Part shown: one piece after another, positions 49,891 to 58,054 of the stretch
Numbering within the stretch: the stretch's first letter is position 1
Layout of the letters: every line of letters begins with the position of its first letter
Assembly (NCBI GenBank): GCA_965117015.1
Contig: OZ220747.1
Span: 2,232,001 to 2,296,000, forward strand
DNA: 64,000 nt
Direction of reading: 5' to 3'
From: Aldehydirespirator sp965117015
Lineage (GTDB): Bacteria; Actinomycetota; Acidimicrobiia; Acidimicrobiales; Aldehydirespiratoraceae
Notes under the pieces: generated by a model
Seen by the model: the letters and a program-made list of their open reading frames with translations, nothing else
The model's database searches: none
What the model was told of the DNA's origin: nothing
Position numbers and translations under genes: made by a program

Positions 49891-51600
49891 TCAGGATCGG
49901 GTGTCGGTCAGGCGAGCGGCCACCTGGGCTGCGGCGTCCTCGATGGCTACCCGGTGGGTGTTGCCGGCGGCTCGTGACGTGAGCTCTATCTCGCCGTCGG
50001 CCACCGCCCGGCCCGCCGTGATCCGCCACGGGATGCCGACCAGCTCCGCGTCGGCGAACTTCACGCCGGCCCGGGCGTCGCGGTCGTCCAGCAGCACCTC
50101 CACGCCCTGCCCTTGGAGCTCGCCGTAGAGCCGCTCGGCCGTGGCCACCGCGGCGTCATCGCGCATGCTGGCCACCGTGATGACCGTCTCGTACGGCGCC
50201 ACCGCCGCCGGCCAGACGAGGCCCCGGTCGTCGTGGTGCACCTCGGCCACCGCAGCCATGGCCCGACCGATGCCGATGCCGTAGGAGCCCATAGTGATGG
50301 TGCGCTCCACCCCGTCGGCGTCCAGCACGGTGGCGCCCATGGCCTCGGAGTAACGGCGGCCCAGCTTGAAGATGTGGCCGGTCTCGATGCAGCGGACCAC
50401 CTCCAGGGGATGACCGCAGTTCACGCACGGCTCGCCGGCCGACACCTCCCGGAGGTCGAGCCACTCGTCCACGGCGATGTCGCGGTCGATGTCCACCCCG
50501 GAGTAGTGCCAGTCGTCCTCGTTGGCGCCGGTGGCGAGACTGTGCCGCCCCCGCAGGGCGTGATCGGCCACGATCCGCAGATCATCGACGCCCACCGCTC
50601 CCAGCGAGCCCGGATGGGCGCCCAGGCGCTCCAGCGTCTCGGCCGGCTCGGCCGGGCGGATGTCGGCCGCCCGGGTGCCGTCGGCCAGCTTCTGGAGGTT
50701 GAGCTGGTGGTCGCCCCGCACCAGGGCCAGCGTCATCGCCCCGTCGAGCACCATCACCATGGTCTTGATCTGACGGTGGGCGGGCGCTCCGCCCTCGACC
50801 GTCTCCAGGGCCGCGATGGTGCGAACCCCCGGGGTCGGGAACCGGGCGAGGGCAGCACTGGTGTCGCCGTCGTCGACGGGCGCCAGCGTCGAGGTGGCCC
50901 TCTCGACGTTGGCCGCATAACCGCAGCCAGCGCAGCGGGCAATGTCGTCCTCGCCGGCAGGGGAGGGCACCATGAACTCGACCGACCCGGTGCCGCCCAT
51001 CATGCCCGACGAAGCCTGCACCGCGATGGCGTCGAGCGACAGCCGCTGGAAGGTCCGGATGTAGGCCTCCCGATGGATATCGAAGGCGTGGTCCAGCCCG
51101 GCGTCGTCGAGGTCGAAGGAGTAGCTGTCCTTCATGGCGAACTCGCGCACCCGCAGCAGGCCCGACTTGGGACGGGGCTCGTCGCGGAACTTCCACTGGA
51201 TCTGGTACCAGATCTGGGGCAACGACCGGTACGACGTGATCTCCCTGGCGATCTCGCTGAACACCTCTTCGTGGGTCATCCCGAGGGCGAGGTCGGCCTC
51301 CTTGCGGTCCTGGAGCCGGAACATCTCGGGGCCCACCGACTCCCAGCGCCCCGAACGCTGCCAGATCGACGCCGGGTGCATGGCCGGCAGCAGGAACTCC
51401 TGCGCGCCGATCTCGTCCATGCCGTGGCGCACGATGTTCTCGACCTTGTCGTGAACCCGCAGCCCCAGCGGCAGCAGCGAGTAGTGCCCGGCGTGGAGTT
51501 GGCGGATGAACCCGCCCCGCACCAGCAGCTTGTGGCTGGCCGCCTCGGCGTCGGCGGGCGCGTCGCGCAGCGTCGGGACGAACAGCTTCGACCATCTCAT
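49891..51600 (-). CDS. proS: Prolyl-tRNA synthetase, bacterial type with editing domain
   Basis: 569 residues, the standard length of the bacterial type. ATG 51600 gives the usual MRWSKLFVPTLRDAPADAEAASHKLLVRGG opening. Class II motif 1 is in VRHGMDEIGAQEFLLPAM, motif 2 in QIQWKFRDEPRPKSGLLRVREFAMKDSYSFD, and motif 3 in TMGSYGIGIGRAMAAVAE. The YbaK-like editing domain lies in the middle (residues about 220-390), and an anticodon-binding domain ends the chain. A housekeeping gene within a catabolic neighbourhood. Confidence 0.96.
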   Translation of the reverse strand: MRWSKLFVPTLRDAPADAEAASHKLLVRGGFIRQLHAGHYSLLPLGLRVHDKVENIVRHGMDEIGAQEFLLPAMHPASIWQRSGRWESVGPEMFRLQDRKEADLALGMTHEEVFSEIAREITSYRSLPQIWYQIQWKFRDEPRPKSGLLRVREFAMKDSYSFDLDDAGLDHAFDIHREAYIRTFQRLSLDAIAVQASSGMMGGTGSVEFMVPSPAGEDDIARCAGCGYAANVERATSTLAPVDDGDTSAALARFPTPGVRTIAALETVEGGAPAHRQIKTMVMVLDGAMTLALVRGDHQLNLQKLADGTRAADIRPAEPAETLERLGAHPGSLGAVGVDDLRIVADHALRGRHSLATGANEDDWHYSGVDIDRDIAVDEWLDLREVSAGEPCVNCGHPLEVVRCIETGHIFKLGRRYSEAMGATVLDADGVERTITMGSYGIGIGRAMAAVAEVHHDDRGLVWPAAVAPYETVITVASMRDDAAVATAERLYGELQGQGVEVLLDDRDARAGVKFADAELVGIPWRITAGRAVADGEIELTSRAAGNTHRVAIEDAAAQVAARLTDTRS

Positions 51601-51704
51601 GGCTCGTCCACCGTATCCACTCGTGCACTCCCGGACGCGTAGCGAACCCGCGCAATCGGCTCCCATCAGAGAGGCCCGACCGGGCCGGGAACGGTAGGGT
51701 TGGG

Positions 51705-52589
51705 GTGGTGAACCGCAACCCGATCATCACCTGCGCGGTGACCGGTGCGGGCGACACCGCCGGCAAGCATCCCGACCTGCCGATCACGCCCCCCCAGATC
51801 GCGACGGCCGCGCTGGAGGCCGCCGAGGCCGGTGCGGCCATCGTGCACATCCACGTGCGCGATCCCGCCACCGGCAAGGGCACCCGGGACGTGGACCTGT
51901 ACCGCCAGGTGCTTGAGCAGGTGAGGGCGGCCAACGGTGACGTGATCATCAACACCACCGCGGGCATGGGCGGCGACCTGCTGATCGGCGACCCCGACCC
52001 CTTCGACTTCGGGCCCGACGGCACCGACCTGGTGAACGGCCTGGAGCGCCTGGCCCACGTGGAGGCTCTCAAGCCCGACATGTGCAGCATCGACTGCGGC
52101 ACTCTGAACTTCGGCGAGGGCCACCAGGTGTATGTGAGCACCCCGAACATGATCCGCGACATGGCCAAGCGGGTCCGGGAGCTCGGAGTCAAGCCCGAGC
52201 TGGAGATCTTCGACACCGGTCACCTGTGGCTGGCCAACACTCTCGTGGACGAAGGCCTGGTCGCCGATCCGCCGTGGGTCCAGCTGTGCACCGGCATCCC
52301 CTACGGCACGCCCACAGACGTGGGTCTGCTGGCTGCGCTGACCCGCCTGCTGCCGGCCGGCGCCGAGTTCACCACCTTCGCGCTGTCGGCCCAGCAGATC
52401 CCATGGGTGGCCCAGTCCATCCTGCTCGGCGGCCACATCCGGGTGGGTCTGGAGGACAATCTGTATCTGGCCCGCGGCGTCTTCGCCTCCAATGCCGATC
52501 TCGTAAACCGGGCGAGAGAGGTAGTGGAGGCAATGGGGGGCACAATTCAGTCCCCGGACCAGGCGCGTGACACCCTGTCACTGGGTTGA
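51705..52589 (+). CDS. BKACE (DUF849) beta-keto acid cleavage enzyme
   Basis: 294 residues, GTG start (51705, or 51708). Zinc ligands are in the AAIVHIHVRDP segment. NTTAGMGGD and MCSIDCGTLNFG form the active-site loops, and GGHIRVGLEDNLYLARG near the end is diagnostic of the family. BKACE enzymes condense a beta-keto acid with acetyl-CoA and split it to acetoacetate and an acyl-CoA; Kce of lysine fermentation is the prototype. Substrate is unresolved, though carnitine-type dehydrocarnitine cleavage is one known use that would suit a methylamine-degrading context. It is 43 bases upstream of the formate dehydrogenase gene. Confidence 0.9.
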   Translation: MVNRNPIITCAVTGAGDTAGKHPDLPITPPQIATAALEAAEAGAAIVHIHVRDPATGKGTRDVDLYRQVLEQVRAANGDVIINTTAGMGGDLLIGDPDPFDFGPDGTDLVNGLERLAHVEALKPDMCSIDCGTLNFGEGHQVYVSTPNMIRDMAKRVRELGVKPELEIFDTGHLWLANTLVDEGLVADPPWVQLCTGIPYGTPTDVGLLAALTRLLPAGAEFTTFALSAQQIPWVAQSILLGGHIRVGLEDNLYLARGVFASNADLVNRAREVVEAMGGTIQSPDQARDTLSLG

Positions 52590-52632
52590 CGCCAGGCACG
52601 AGCGGAGCAGACAGCAAGGAGGAAAGGGGCAA

Positions 52633-54561
52633 ATGGGCGGACGATCACGCGACAAGCGGCTGCCGCGGCTGACCACTCCGATGGTGCGCGACAACGGGAG
52701 GCTGCGTCCCGCCACCTGGGACGAGGCCCTCGACCGGGCGACCGATGGCTTCCGGGCCGTCCTCGACCGCCACGGACCGGACGGCTTCGGCATGTTCAGC
52801 TGCTCGAAAGCAACCAACGAGATGAACTACGCGGCCCAGAAGTTCATCCGCACGGCAATCGGGTCGAACAACATCGACTCCTGCAACCGAACTTGACACG
52901 CTCCCTCCGTCGTCGGTCTGGCGACAGTGTTCGGAGCGGGAGGCGGGACCTCGTCGTACGCGGAGGTCGAGCAAGCCGACGTCATCCTGCTGTGGGGCTC
53001 AAACGCCCGTGAGGCCCACCCGATCTTCTTCCACCACGTCCTCAAAGCCCTCCGCAACGGCGCGCGGATGTACGCCATCGACCCCCGGCGCACGTCCTCG
53101 GCCAAGTTCGCCGACCGCTGGCTGGGACTGTCGGTCGGTACCGACATCGCGCTGGCCAACGCCATGGGGCGCGAGATCATCGCGGCCGGGCTGCACGACC
53201 CCGACTTCATCGCCCATTCCACCCAGGGCTTCGAGGCCTACGCGGCCCACGTCGAGTCGTGCACCCTCGACTGGGCCGCCGCCGAGACGGGCGTGCCCGC
53301 CGAGGCCATCCGCGATATGGCCTACGCCTACGCCACCGCACCCAAGGCCCAGATCCTGTGGACCCTGGGCATCACCGAGCACCACAACGCGGTCGACAAC
53401 GTGGTGTCGCTGTGCAACCTGGCCCTGCTCACCGGCCATGTGGGCCGGTGGGGCTCGGGCCTGTGCCCCCTGCGGGGTCAGAACAACGTGCAGGGCGGCG
53501 GCGACATGGGCGCCATACCCAACAAGTTCCCCGGCTTCCAGGACGTCGCCGACGACGAGGTGCGAGCCAAGTTCGAGGCCGCCTACGGCACCGAACTCAA
53601 CGGCGTGCCCGGCAAGCACCTGACGCTGATGTTCGAGGCGATGGAGGCCGGCGAGCTGAGAGCCTGTTACGTGATCGGCGAGAACCCGGCCGACTCCGAG
53701 GCCGACGTTGAGCACGCCCGCAAGCTGCTGGCCGGCCTGGACATCCTGGTGGTGCAGGACATATTCATGACCCGCACGGCGGAGATGGCCGATGTGGTGC
53801 TGCCCGCCTCGGTGGCGTGGGCCGAGTCCGAGGGCACGGTCACCTCCAGCGAGCGGCGGGTGCAGCGGGTCCGCCCCGCGGTGCCACCCCCCGGCCAGGC
53901 CCGCCACGACATCGACATCATCGGAGAGCTGGCCCGCCGCCTCGGGGTCGACTGGGGCCGTCCCAGCTCCCAGGAGCTGTGGGACGAGATGCGGTCGTTG
54001 TCGCCGATGCACACCGGCATGTCGTGGGAGCGCCTGGAGGCCTCCGGTGGCATCCAGTGGCCCTGCGTCAGCGAGGACGACCCCGGCTCGGAGTTCCTCC
54101 ACGGCTGGCTGTGGGCCGACGATCTGGAGGGCCGGGACCCGGCGCCGTTCAGCATCACCCACCACGCCCCGCCCAAGGAGCGACTCAGCGACGAGTTCCC
54201 GCTTCGGCTCACCACCGGCCGGGCGCTCGACTCCTACAACACCGGGGTGCAGTCGGGCGGTTACGCCTCTCCCATCCGCTACGGCGACGCCCTCGACGTC
54301 AACCCGGCCGACGCGGCCGAGCTCGGCATCACCGACGGCGAGCGGGTGCTGGTGAGCTCGCCCCGGGGCTCGGTGGAGATGGACGTCCGCCTGCAGCCCG
54401 ACATCCCGGTGGGCCTCACGTTCACCACGTTCCACTTCCCGGAGCTGGTGGACGCCAACGTGCTGACCAACGACGAGTGGGATCCGCGCTCGGGTACGGC
54501 AGAATTCAAGGCGGCCGCCATCCGCATCTCCAAGCTCGAGCCGGAGCCCGCACCCGCCTAG
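52633..54561 (+). CDS. Selenocysteine-containing formate dehydrogenase, catalytic part of the alpha subunit (TGA at 52894-52896 read as Sec88)
   Basis: 642 residues when the in-frame TGA at 52894 is read through. It starts at ATG 52633 after AAGGAGG. The context SCNRT-Sec-HAPSV matches the active site of formate dehydrogenase H (V-Sec-HGPSVAG), with His89 next to Sec88. Downstream blocks VILLWGSNAREAHP, GITEHHNAVDNVVSLCNLALLTGHVGRWGSG and CPLRGQNNVQGGGDMGAIPN are Mo-bis-MGD formate dehydrogenase signatures. The protein starts at RLPRLTTPMVRDNG and lacks the N-terminal Fe-S domain, which is encoded at 56328. It oxidises formate to CO2. Seen: the UGA, hairpin and motifs. Inferred: actual Sec insertion. 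Confidence 0.92.
52894..52925 (+). promoter_or_regulatory. UGA selenocysteine codon and SECIS-like hairpin
   Basis: After TGA (52894-52896), a stem 52909-52914 / 52920-52925 (GTCGTC with GGCGAC, one T-G pair) carries the loop GGTCT at 52915-52919. The loop begins 19th after the TGA, that is 18 bases lie between, exactly as in E. coli fdhF, whose loop is also GGUCU. An outer CTCC/GGAG pairing (52905-52908 with 52932-52936 region) may extend it. Confidence 0.85.
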
Positions 54562-54564
54562 CGC

Positions 54565-56328
54565 ATGACCGACATCTATCTGGGCGCGGACCGCGCCTCC
54601 GAGCCCGAAGTGGCCGCGGTCGACGGCGCGCTGCGCGCCCGGGGCGTCGACCCGGTGGTGCGTCCCGAGACCGAGAGGCTGTACACGTCCGGGCGGGCTC
54701 GGCGCCGGGAGCGCCGTCACTTCCTGCTGCCGGCGCTGCATGCGCTCCAGAACGCTGTCGGCTGGATCAGCCCGGGCGGGATCAACTACGTGGCCGCGGT
54801 GCTGGACGTGCCGCCGGCCGAGGCCTTCGGGGTGGCCACCTTCTACGACCTGTTTCGCACCGAGCCGCCCGACCACGACGGCGACACCTTCCATGTGTGC
54901 ATCGACGCGGCCTGCCAGATCGCGGGATACGACGACCTGGCCGCCTCGGTGCGGGCGTCGGGCGGCCATGTGCACCTGGGGCCCTGCCTGGGCCAGTGCG
55001 AGCGGGCTCCCGCCCTGTTCGTGCAGGGGTCCGGGGGTCGGCCCGATCATGTGCCCGCCGACGACGACCCGTTCGAATTGCCCCAGGCTGGCGATTCGTC
55101 CCTGCGCCTGCTGCGCCGCATCGGGGTGGCCGACCCCGAGTCGCTGGAGTCCTACCTCGCCCACGGCGGCTATGTGGCGCTGCGCCGGGCGGGCGAGATG
55201 GGCGCGGAGGCCGTCCTGGAGGCGGTGGCCGCCTCGGGGCTGTCGGGACGGGGCGGAGCGGCCTTCCCCACCGGGGTGAAATGGCGGGCGGTGGCCGCTG
55301 AGACCGGGCGGCCCAAGCACGTGGTGGCCAACTGCGACGAGTCCGAGCCCGGCACGTTCAAGGATCGCATCGTCATGGAGCACGATCCGTTCGCGGTGGT
55401 CGAGACCATGACCATCGCGGGGCTGGCCACCGGCGCACAGAACGGTTGGATCTACATCCGGGGCGAGTACCCGCTGGCCACCGCCCGCCTGCAGGGGGCC
55501 ATCGACGCGGCCCGGGCCGCGGGTCTGCTCGGCGAGGACGCGGCCGGCACCGGCCACGACTTCGACCTGGCCATCTGGCGGGGCGCCGGTGCCTACATCT
55601 GCGGCGAGGAGACCGCGTTGTTCAACTCGCTGGAGGGCTTCCGGGGCGAGCCCCGCAACAAGCCGCCGTTCCCAACAACCCACGGCCTGTTCGGCGAGCC
55701 CACCGCCATCAACAATCCCGAGACCCTGCTGAACGTCCTCGACATCATCCTCGAGGGTCCCGACGCCTACCGCAGCCGGGGCACGGAGCGCTCGCCGGGC
55801 ACCAAGCTGCTGTGCCTGTCGGGCAAGGTCGGGCGGCCCGGCCTCTACGAGGTGCCGTTCGGCACGACGCTGGGCGACCTGCTGGAACTGGCGGGCGGGG
55901 TCGCAGGCGATGGGGAGCTCCAGGCGGTGCTGATGGGCGGGGCGGCTGGATCGTTCGTCGGCCCCGACTCGCTCGGCCTGCCGCTTACGCTGGAGGACAC
56001 CCGGGCCGCGGGCACCACCCTTGGCTCGGGCGTGGTGATGGCCTTCGACACGTCGGACGACATGACCGACGTGGTGGTGCGCATCGCCGAGTTCTTCCGG
56101 GACGAGTCGTGCGGGCAGTGCGTGCCGTGCCGGGTGGGAGCGGTGCGCCAGCATGAGACGCTGGTGCAGATGCAGCGGCGGGGCTCGCTGTCGCCGGCCC
56201 GCCGGACCCTGATCGACGAGATGGCCGAGGTGATGGTGGACGCCTCCATCTGCGGCCTGGGCCATACAGCGGCCTCCGCGGTCCGCTCCGCCCTGGACCT
56301 GGGCCTGATAGCGTCGGCACCCTCCTGA
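54565..56328 (+). CDS. NAD-dependent formate dehydrogenase beta subunit (NuoE-NuoF fusion)
   Basis: 587 residues, starting three bases after the catalytic gene. Residues about 40-160 are NuoE-like with the [2Fe-2S] ligands Cys112, Cys117, Cys141 and Cys145. From about residue 195 the chain is NuoF-like: GLSGRGGAAFPTGVKW is the FMN/NADH loop, CDESEPGTFKDR and GAGAYICGEETALFNSLEG follow, and ESCGQCVPCRVG with a later Cys binds a [4Fe-4S] cluster. It takes electrons from the Fe-S chain and reduces NAD. Its stop shares a base with the next start, so stoichiometric production is likely. Confidence 0.93.
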   Translation: MTDIYLGADRASEPEVAAVDGALRARGVDPVVRPETERLYTSGRARRRERRHFLLPALHALQNAVGWISPGGINYVAAVLDVPPAEAFGVATFYDLFRTEPPDHDGDTFHVCIDAACQIAGYDDLAASVRASGGHVHLGPCLGQCERAPALFVQGSGGRPDHVPADDDPFELPQAGDSSLRLLRRIGVADPESLESYLAHGGYVALRRAGEMGAEAVLEAVAASGLSGRGGAAFPTGVKWRAVAAETGRPKHVVANCDESEPGTFKDRIVMEHDPFAVVETMTIAGLATGAQNGWIYIRGEYPLATARLQGAIDAARAAGLLGEDAAGTGHDFDLAIWRGAGAYICGEETALFNSLEGFRGEPRNKPPFPTTHGLFGEPTAINNPETLLNVLDIILEGPDAYRSRGTERSPGTKLLCLSGKVGRPGLYEVPFGTTLGDLLELAGGVAGDGELQAVLMGGAAGSFVGPDSLGLPLTLEDTRAAGTTLGSGVVMAFDTSDDMTDVVVRIAEFFRDESCGQCVPCRVGAVRQHETLVQMQRRGSLSPARRTLIDEMAEVMVDASICGLGHTAASAVRSALDLGLIASAPS

Positions 56329-57188
56329 TGACCGACACGACCATCACAGAGACCGCGGTCACCATCACCATCGACGGCCGGCCCGTCGAGGTGTCGGAGG
56401 GCTCCACCATCCACGCCGCCTGCGTTGAGGCCGGCATCGACACCCCCACGCTGTGCTGGGCCGAGAACCTGACCCCGGTCAACGTGTGCCGGGTCTGCGT
56501 GGTGGAGCTGGAGGGGTCCAGGGCGCTGGTGCCGTCCTGTTCCCGGCGGGCCGAGGAGGGGATGGTCGTGCAGACCGACACTCCCCGGGTTCGTCACAGC
56601 CGCCGCATGGTGCTCGAGTTCCTCGGCTCCGGCGTCGACCTGAGCCAGGCCGACGACCTGCACCACTGGATGAGGGCCTACGGCGCCGATCCCGACCGCT
56701 ACGGCGACGAGGACCATCCGGTCGAGCGAGTCGAGGAGCCGGTCAAGGTCCAGGACGAGCTCTACATCCGGGACTACTCCAAGTGCGTGCTGTGCTACAA
56801 GTGCGTGGAGGCCTGCGGCGACGACGCCCAGCACACGTTCGCCATCGCGGTGGCCGGCCGGGGATTCGACGCCCGGATCTCCACCGAGTTCGACGTGACC
56901 CTGCCCGACTCGGCCTGCGTGTACTGCGGCAACTGCGTGGGCGTGTGCCCCACCGGCGCGCTCCAGTTCAAGACCGAGTACGACCTGCGCGAGGTGGGGG
57001 AGTGGCGCCCGGAGGATCAGACGGTCACCCGCACGGTGTGCTCGTACTGCGGGGTGGGCTGCAACCTCGACCTGCACGTGCAGGACGAGCGGATCGTGAA
57101 GGTCACCTCGCCCTCCGATCATTCGGTGACCAGCGGCCACCTCTGCATCAAGGGCCGCTTCGGCTGGCAGTACGTCCACGGCGAGTGA
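56328..57188 (+). CDS. Formate dehydrogenase N-terminal Fe-S domain as a separate subunit
   Basis: 286 residues that correspond to the N-terminal third of ordinary FdsA/FdhA chains. It holds a [2Fe-2S] site (Cys43, 54, 57, 71), a short His region (HSRRMVLEFL, HHWM), and two [4Fe-4S] sites (Cys153/156/159 with Cys207 and Cys197/200/203 with Cys163). It ends with the molybdoenzyme cluster motif C-x2-C-x3-C ... C-I-K (Cys238, 241, 245, 273, Lys275). The chain stops at GRFGWQYVHGE. The catalytic gene at 52633 begins with the very next segment of the usual single chain. It relays electrons from Mo to the NuoEF-like subunit. Confidence 0.9.
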   Translation: MTDTTITETAVTITIDGRPVEVSEGSTIHAACVEAGIDTPTLCWAENLTPVNVCRVCVVELEGSRALVPSCSRRAEEGMVVQTDTPRVRHSRRMVLEFLGSGVDLSQADDLHHWMRAYGADPDRYGDEDHPVERVEEPVKVQDELYIRDYSKCVLCYKCVEACGDDAQHTFAIAVAGRGFDARISTEFDVTLPDSACVYCGNCVGVCPTGALQFKTEYDLREVGEWRPEDQTVTRTVCSYCGVGCNLDLHVQDERIVKVTSPSDHSVTSGHLCIKGRFGWQYVHGE

Positions 57189-57991
57189 CCGGAGTGCCTC
57201 AGCCCGACGCACTCGGGGCTGCGGCCGAGCGCCTGCGGGACGCGATGGCTGCGGGGGTGCCCTGCGATCCGGTGCGGGACATTCCCGGCCTCGAAGCTGC
57301 TGGCCCCGAAGCCGGATACGCCGTGAAGGGGCTCAACACCGATCACTGGCTCGGAGCGGGCCGTCGGATCAGCGGGCACAAGGTGGGCTTGACGAACCCG
57401 GCTGTCCAGGCGCAGCTCGGCATGGACGAGCCCATATGGGGAGTGCTGTTCGCCGACAAGTGCCGCACCGACGGCGACGACATCGGCGGTGCTGGGCTGA
57501 TCGAGCCGCGGGTTGAGGTCGAGGTGGCCGTCGTGCTCGGCGCCGACCTGGACAAGGGCCAGCACACCGTGGCCGACGTGATCAGCGCCACGGCCTACGC
57601 GCTCCCCGCCTTCGAGATCGTCGACAGCCGCATCTCCGGCTGGGACATCACCAACTTCGACATGATCGCCGACAACGCCGGCGCCGGGCTCTACGTGCTC
57701 GGCACCCGCCCGGTGCCCTTGGCCGCCGTGGATCTGCGCCGGGTCGAGATGCGGCTCACCGTCAACGGCGAGGAGGCTGCCACCGGCACCGGCGCAGCCT
57801 GCCTCGGCAACCCGTTGAACTCGGTGCTGTGGCTGGCCGACACGATGAGCCAGCGAGGCACCCCGCTGCAGGCAGGCGAGACCATCATGACCGGCTCCCT
57901 CTGCCCCATGCAGCCGCTAGCCCCCGGCGACAAGCTGCACGCCGAGATCGAAGGCCTGGGCCGGGTAGAGACTCTGCTGCCCGCGATCTAG
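57185..57991 (+). CDS. 2-keto-4-pentenoate hydratase / fumarylacetoacetase-family protein
   Basis: 268 residues from a GTG overlapping the previous stop (GTGA); GTG 57194 is an alternative. Family landmarks are GHKVGLTNPAVQAQLGMDEPIWGVLF, the metal-binding EPRVEVEVAVVLG (Glu-x-Glu-type), ALPAFEIVDSRISGW and GSLCPMQPLAPGDKLHAEIEGLG. MhpD-like enzymes hydrate 2-hydroxypentadienoate in aromatic meta-cleavage. No other meta-cleavage gene is near, and translational coupling to formate dehydrogenase is unexpected. Confidence 0.88.
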   Translation: MTGVPQPDALGAAAERLRDAMAAGVPCDPVRDIPGLEAAGPEAGYAVKGLNTDHWLGAGRRISGHKVGLTNPAVQAQLGMDEPIWGVLFADKCRTDGDDIGGAGLIEPRVEVEVAVVLGADLDKGQHTVADVISATAYALPAFEIVDSRISGWDITNFDMIADNAGAGLYVLGTRPVPLAAVDLRRVEMRLTVNGEEAATGTGAACLGNPLNSVLWLADTMSQRGTPLQAGETIMTGSLCPMQPLAPGDKLHAEIEGLGRVETLLPAI

Positions 57992-58014
57992 AATCTTTCC
58001 CATCGTCAGCCCCA

Positions 58015-58036
58015 GCCCACGACCGTCGGTGTGGGC
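58015..58036. terminator. Strong hairpin between convergent genes
   Basis: GCCCAC-g-ACCG / CGGT-GTGGGC forms a ten-pair stem with one bulged G and a tight loop. It sits between the hydratase stop (57991) and the end of the hydroxyacid oxidase gene (58055). Outer CAGCCCCAGCC and GGCTGGGG arms may add a second fold. Probable two-way terminator. Confidence 0.55.
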
Positions 58037-58054
58037 GGTTGGAACATCGCCTCC

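Noticed and set aside
52567..54561. Reading the formate dehydrogenase as two genes, or as a pseudogene, because of the TGA at 52894
   Set aside because: The protein sequence on both sides is continuous, the TGA is at the Sec position, and a SECIS-like hairpin follows at the right distance. Codon use and conservation are intact.
52999..56265. 1088-residue open frame on the minus strand
   Set aside because: It lies opposite the formate dehydrogenase genes, whose plus-strand proteins have clear motifs. Long antisense frames are expected in GC-rich DNA. The translation is low-complexity (Gly, Arg, His, Val) without family features.
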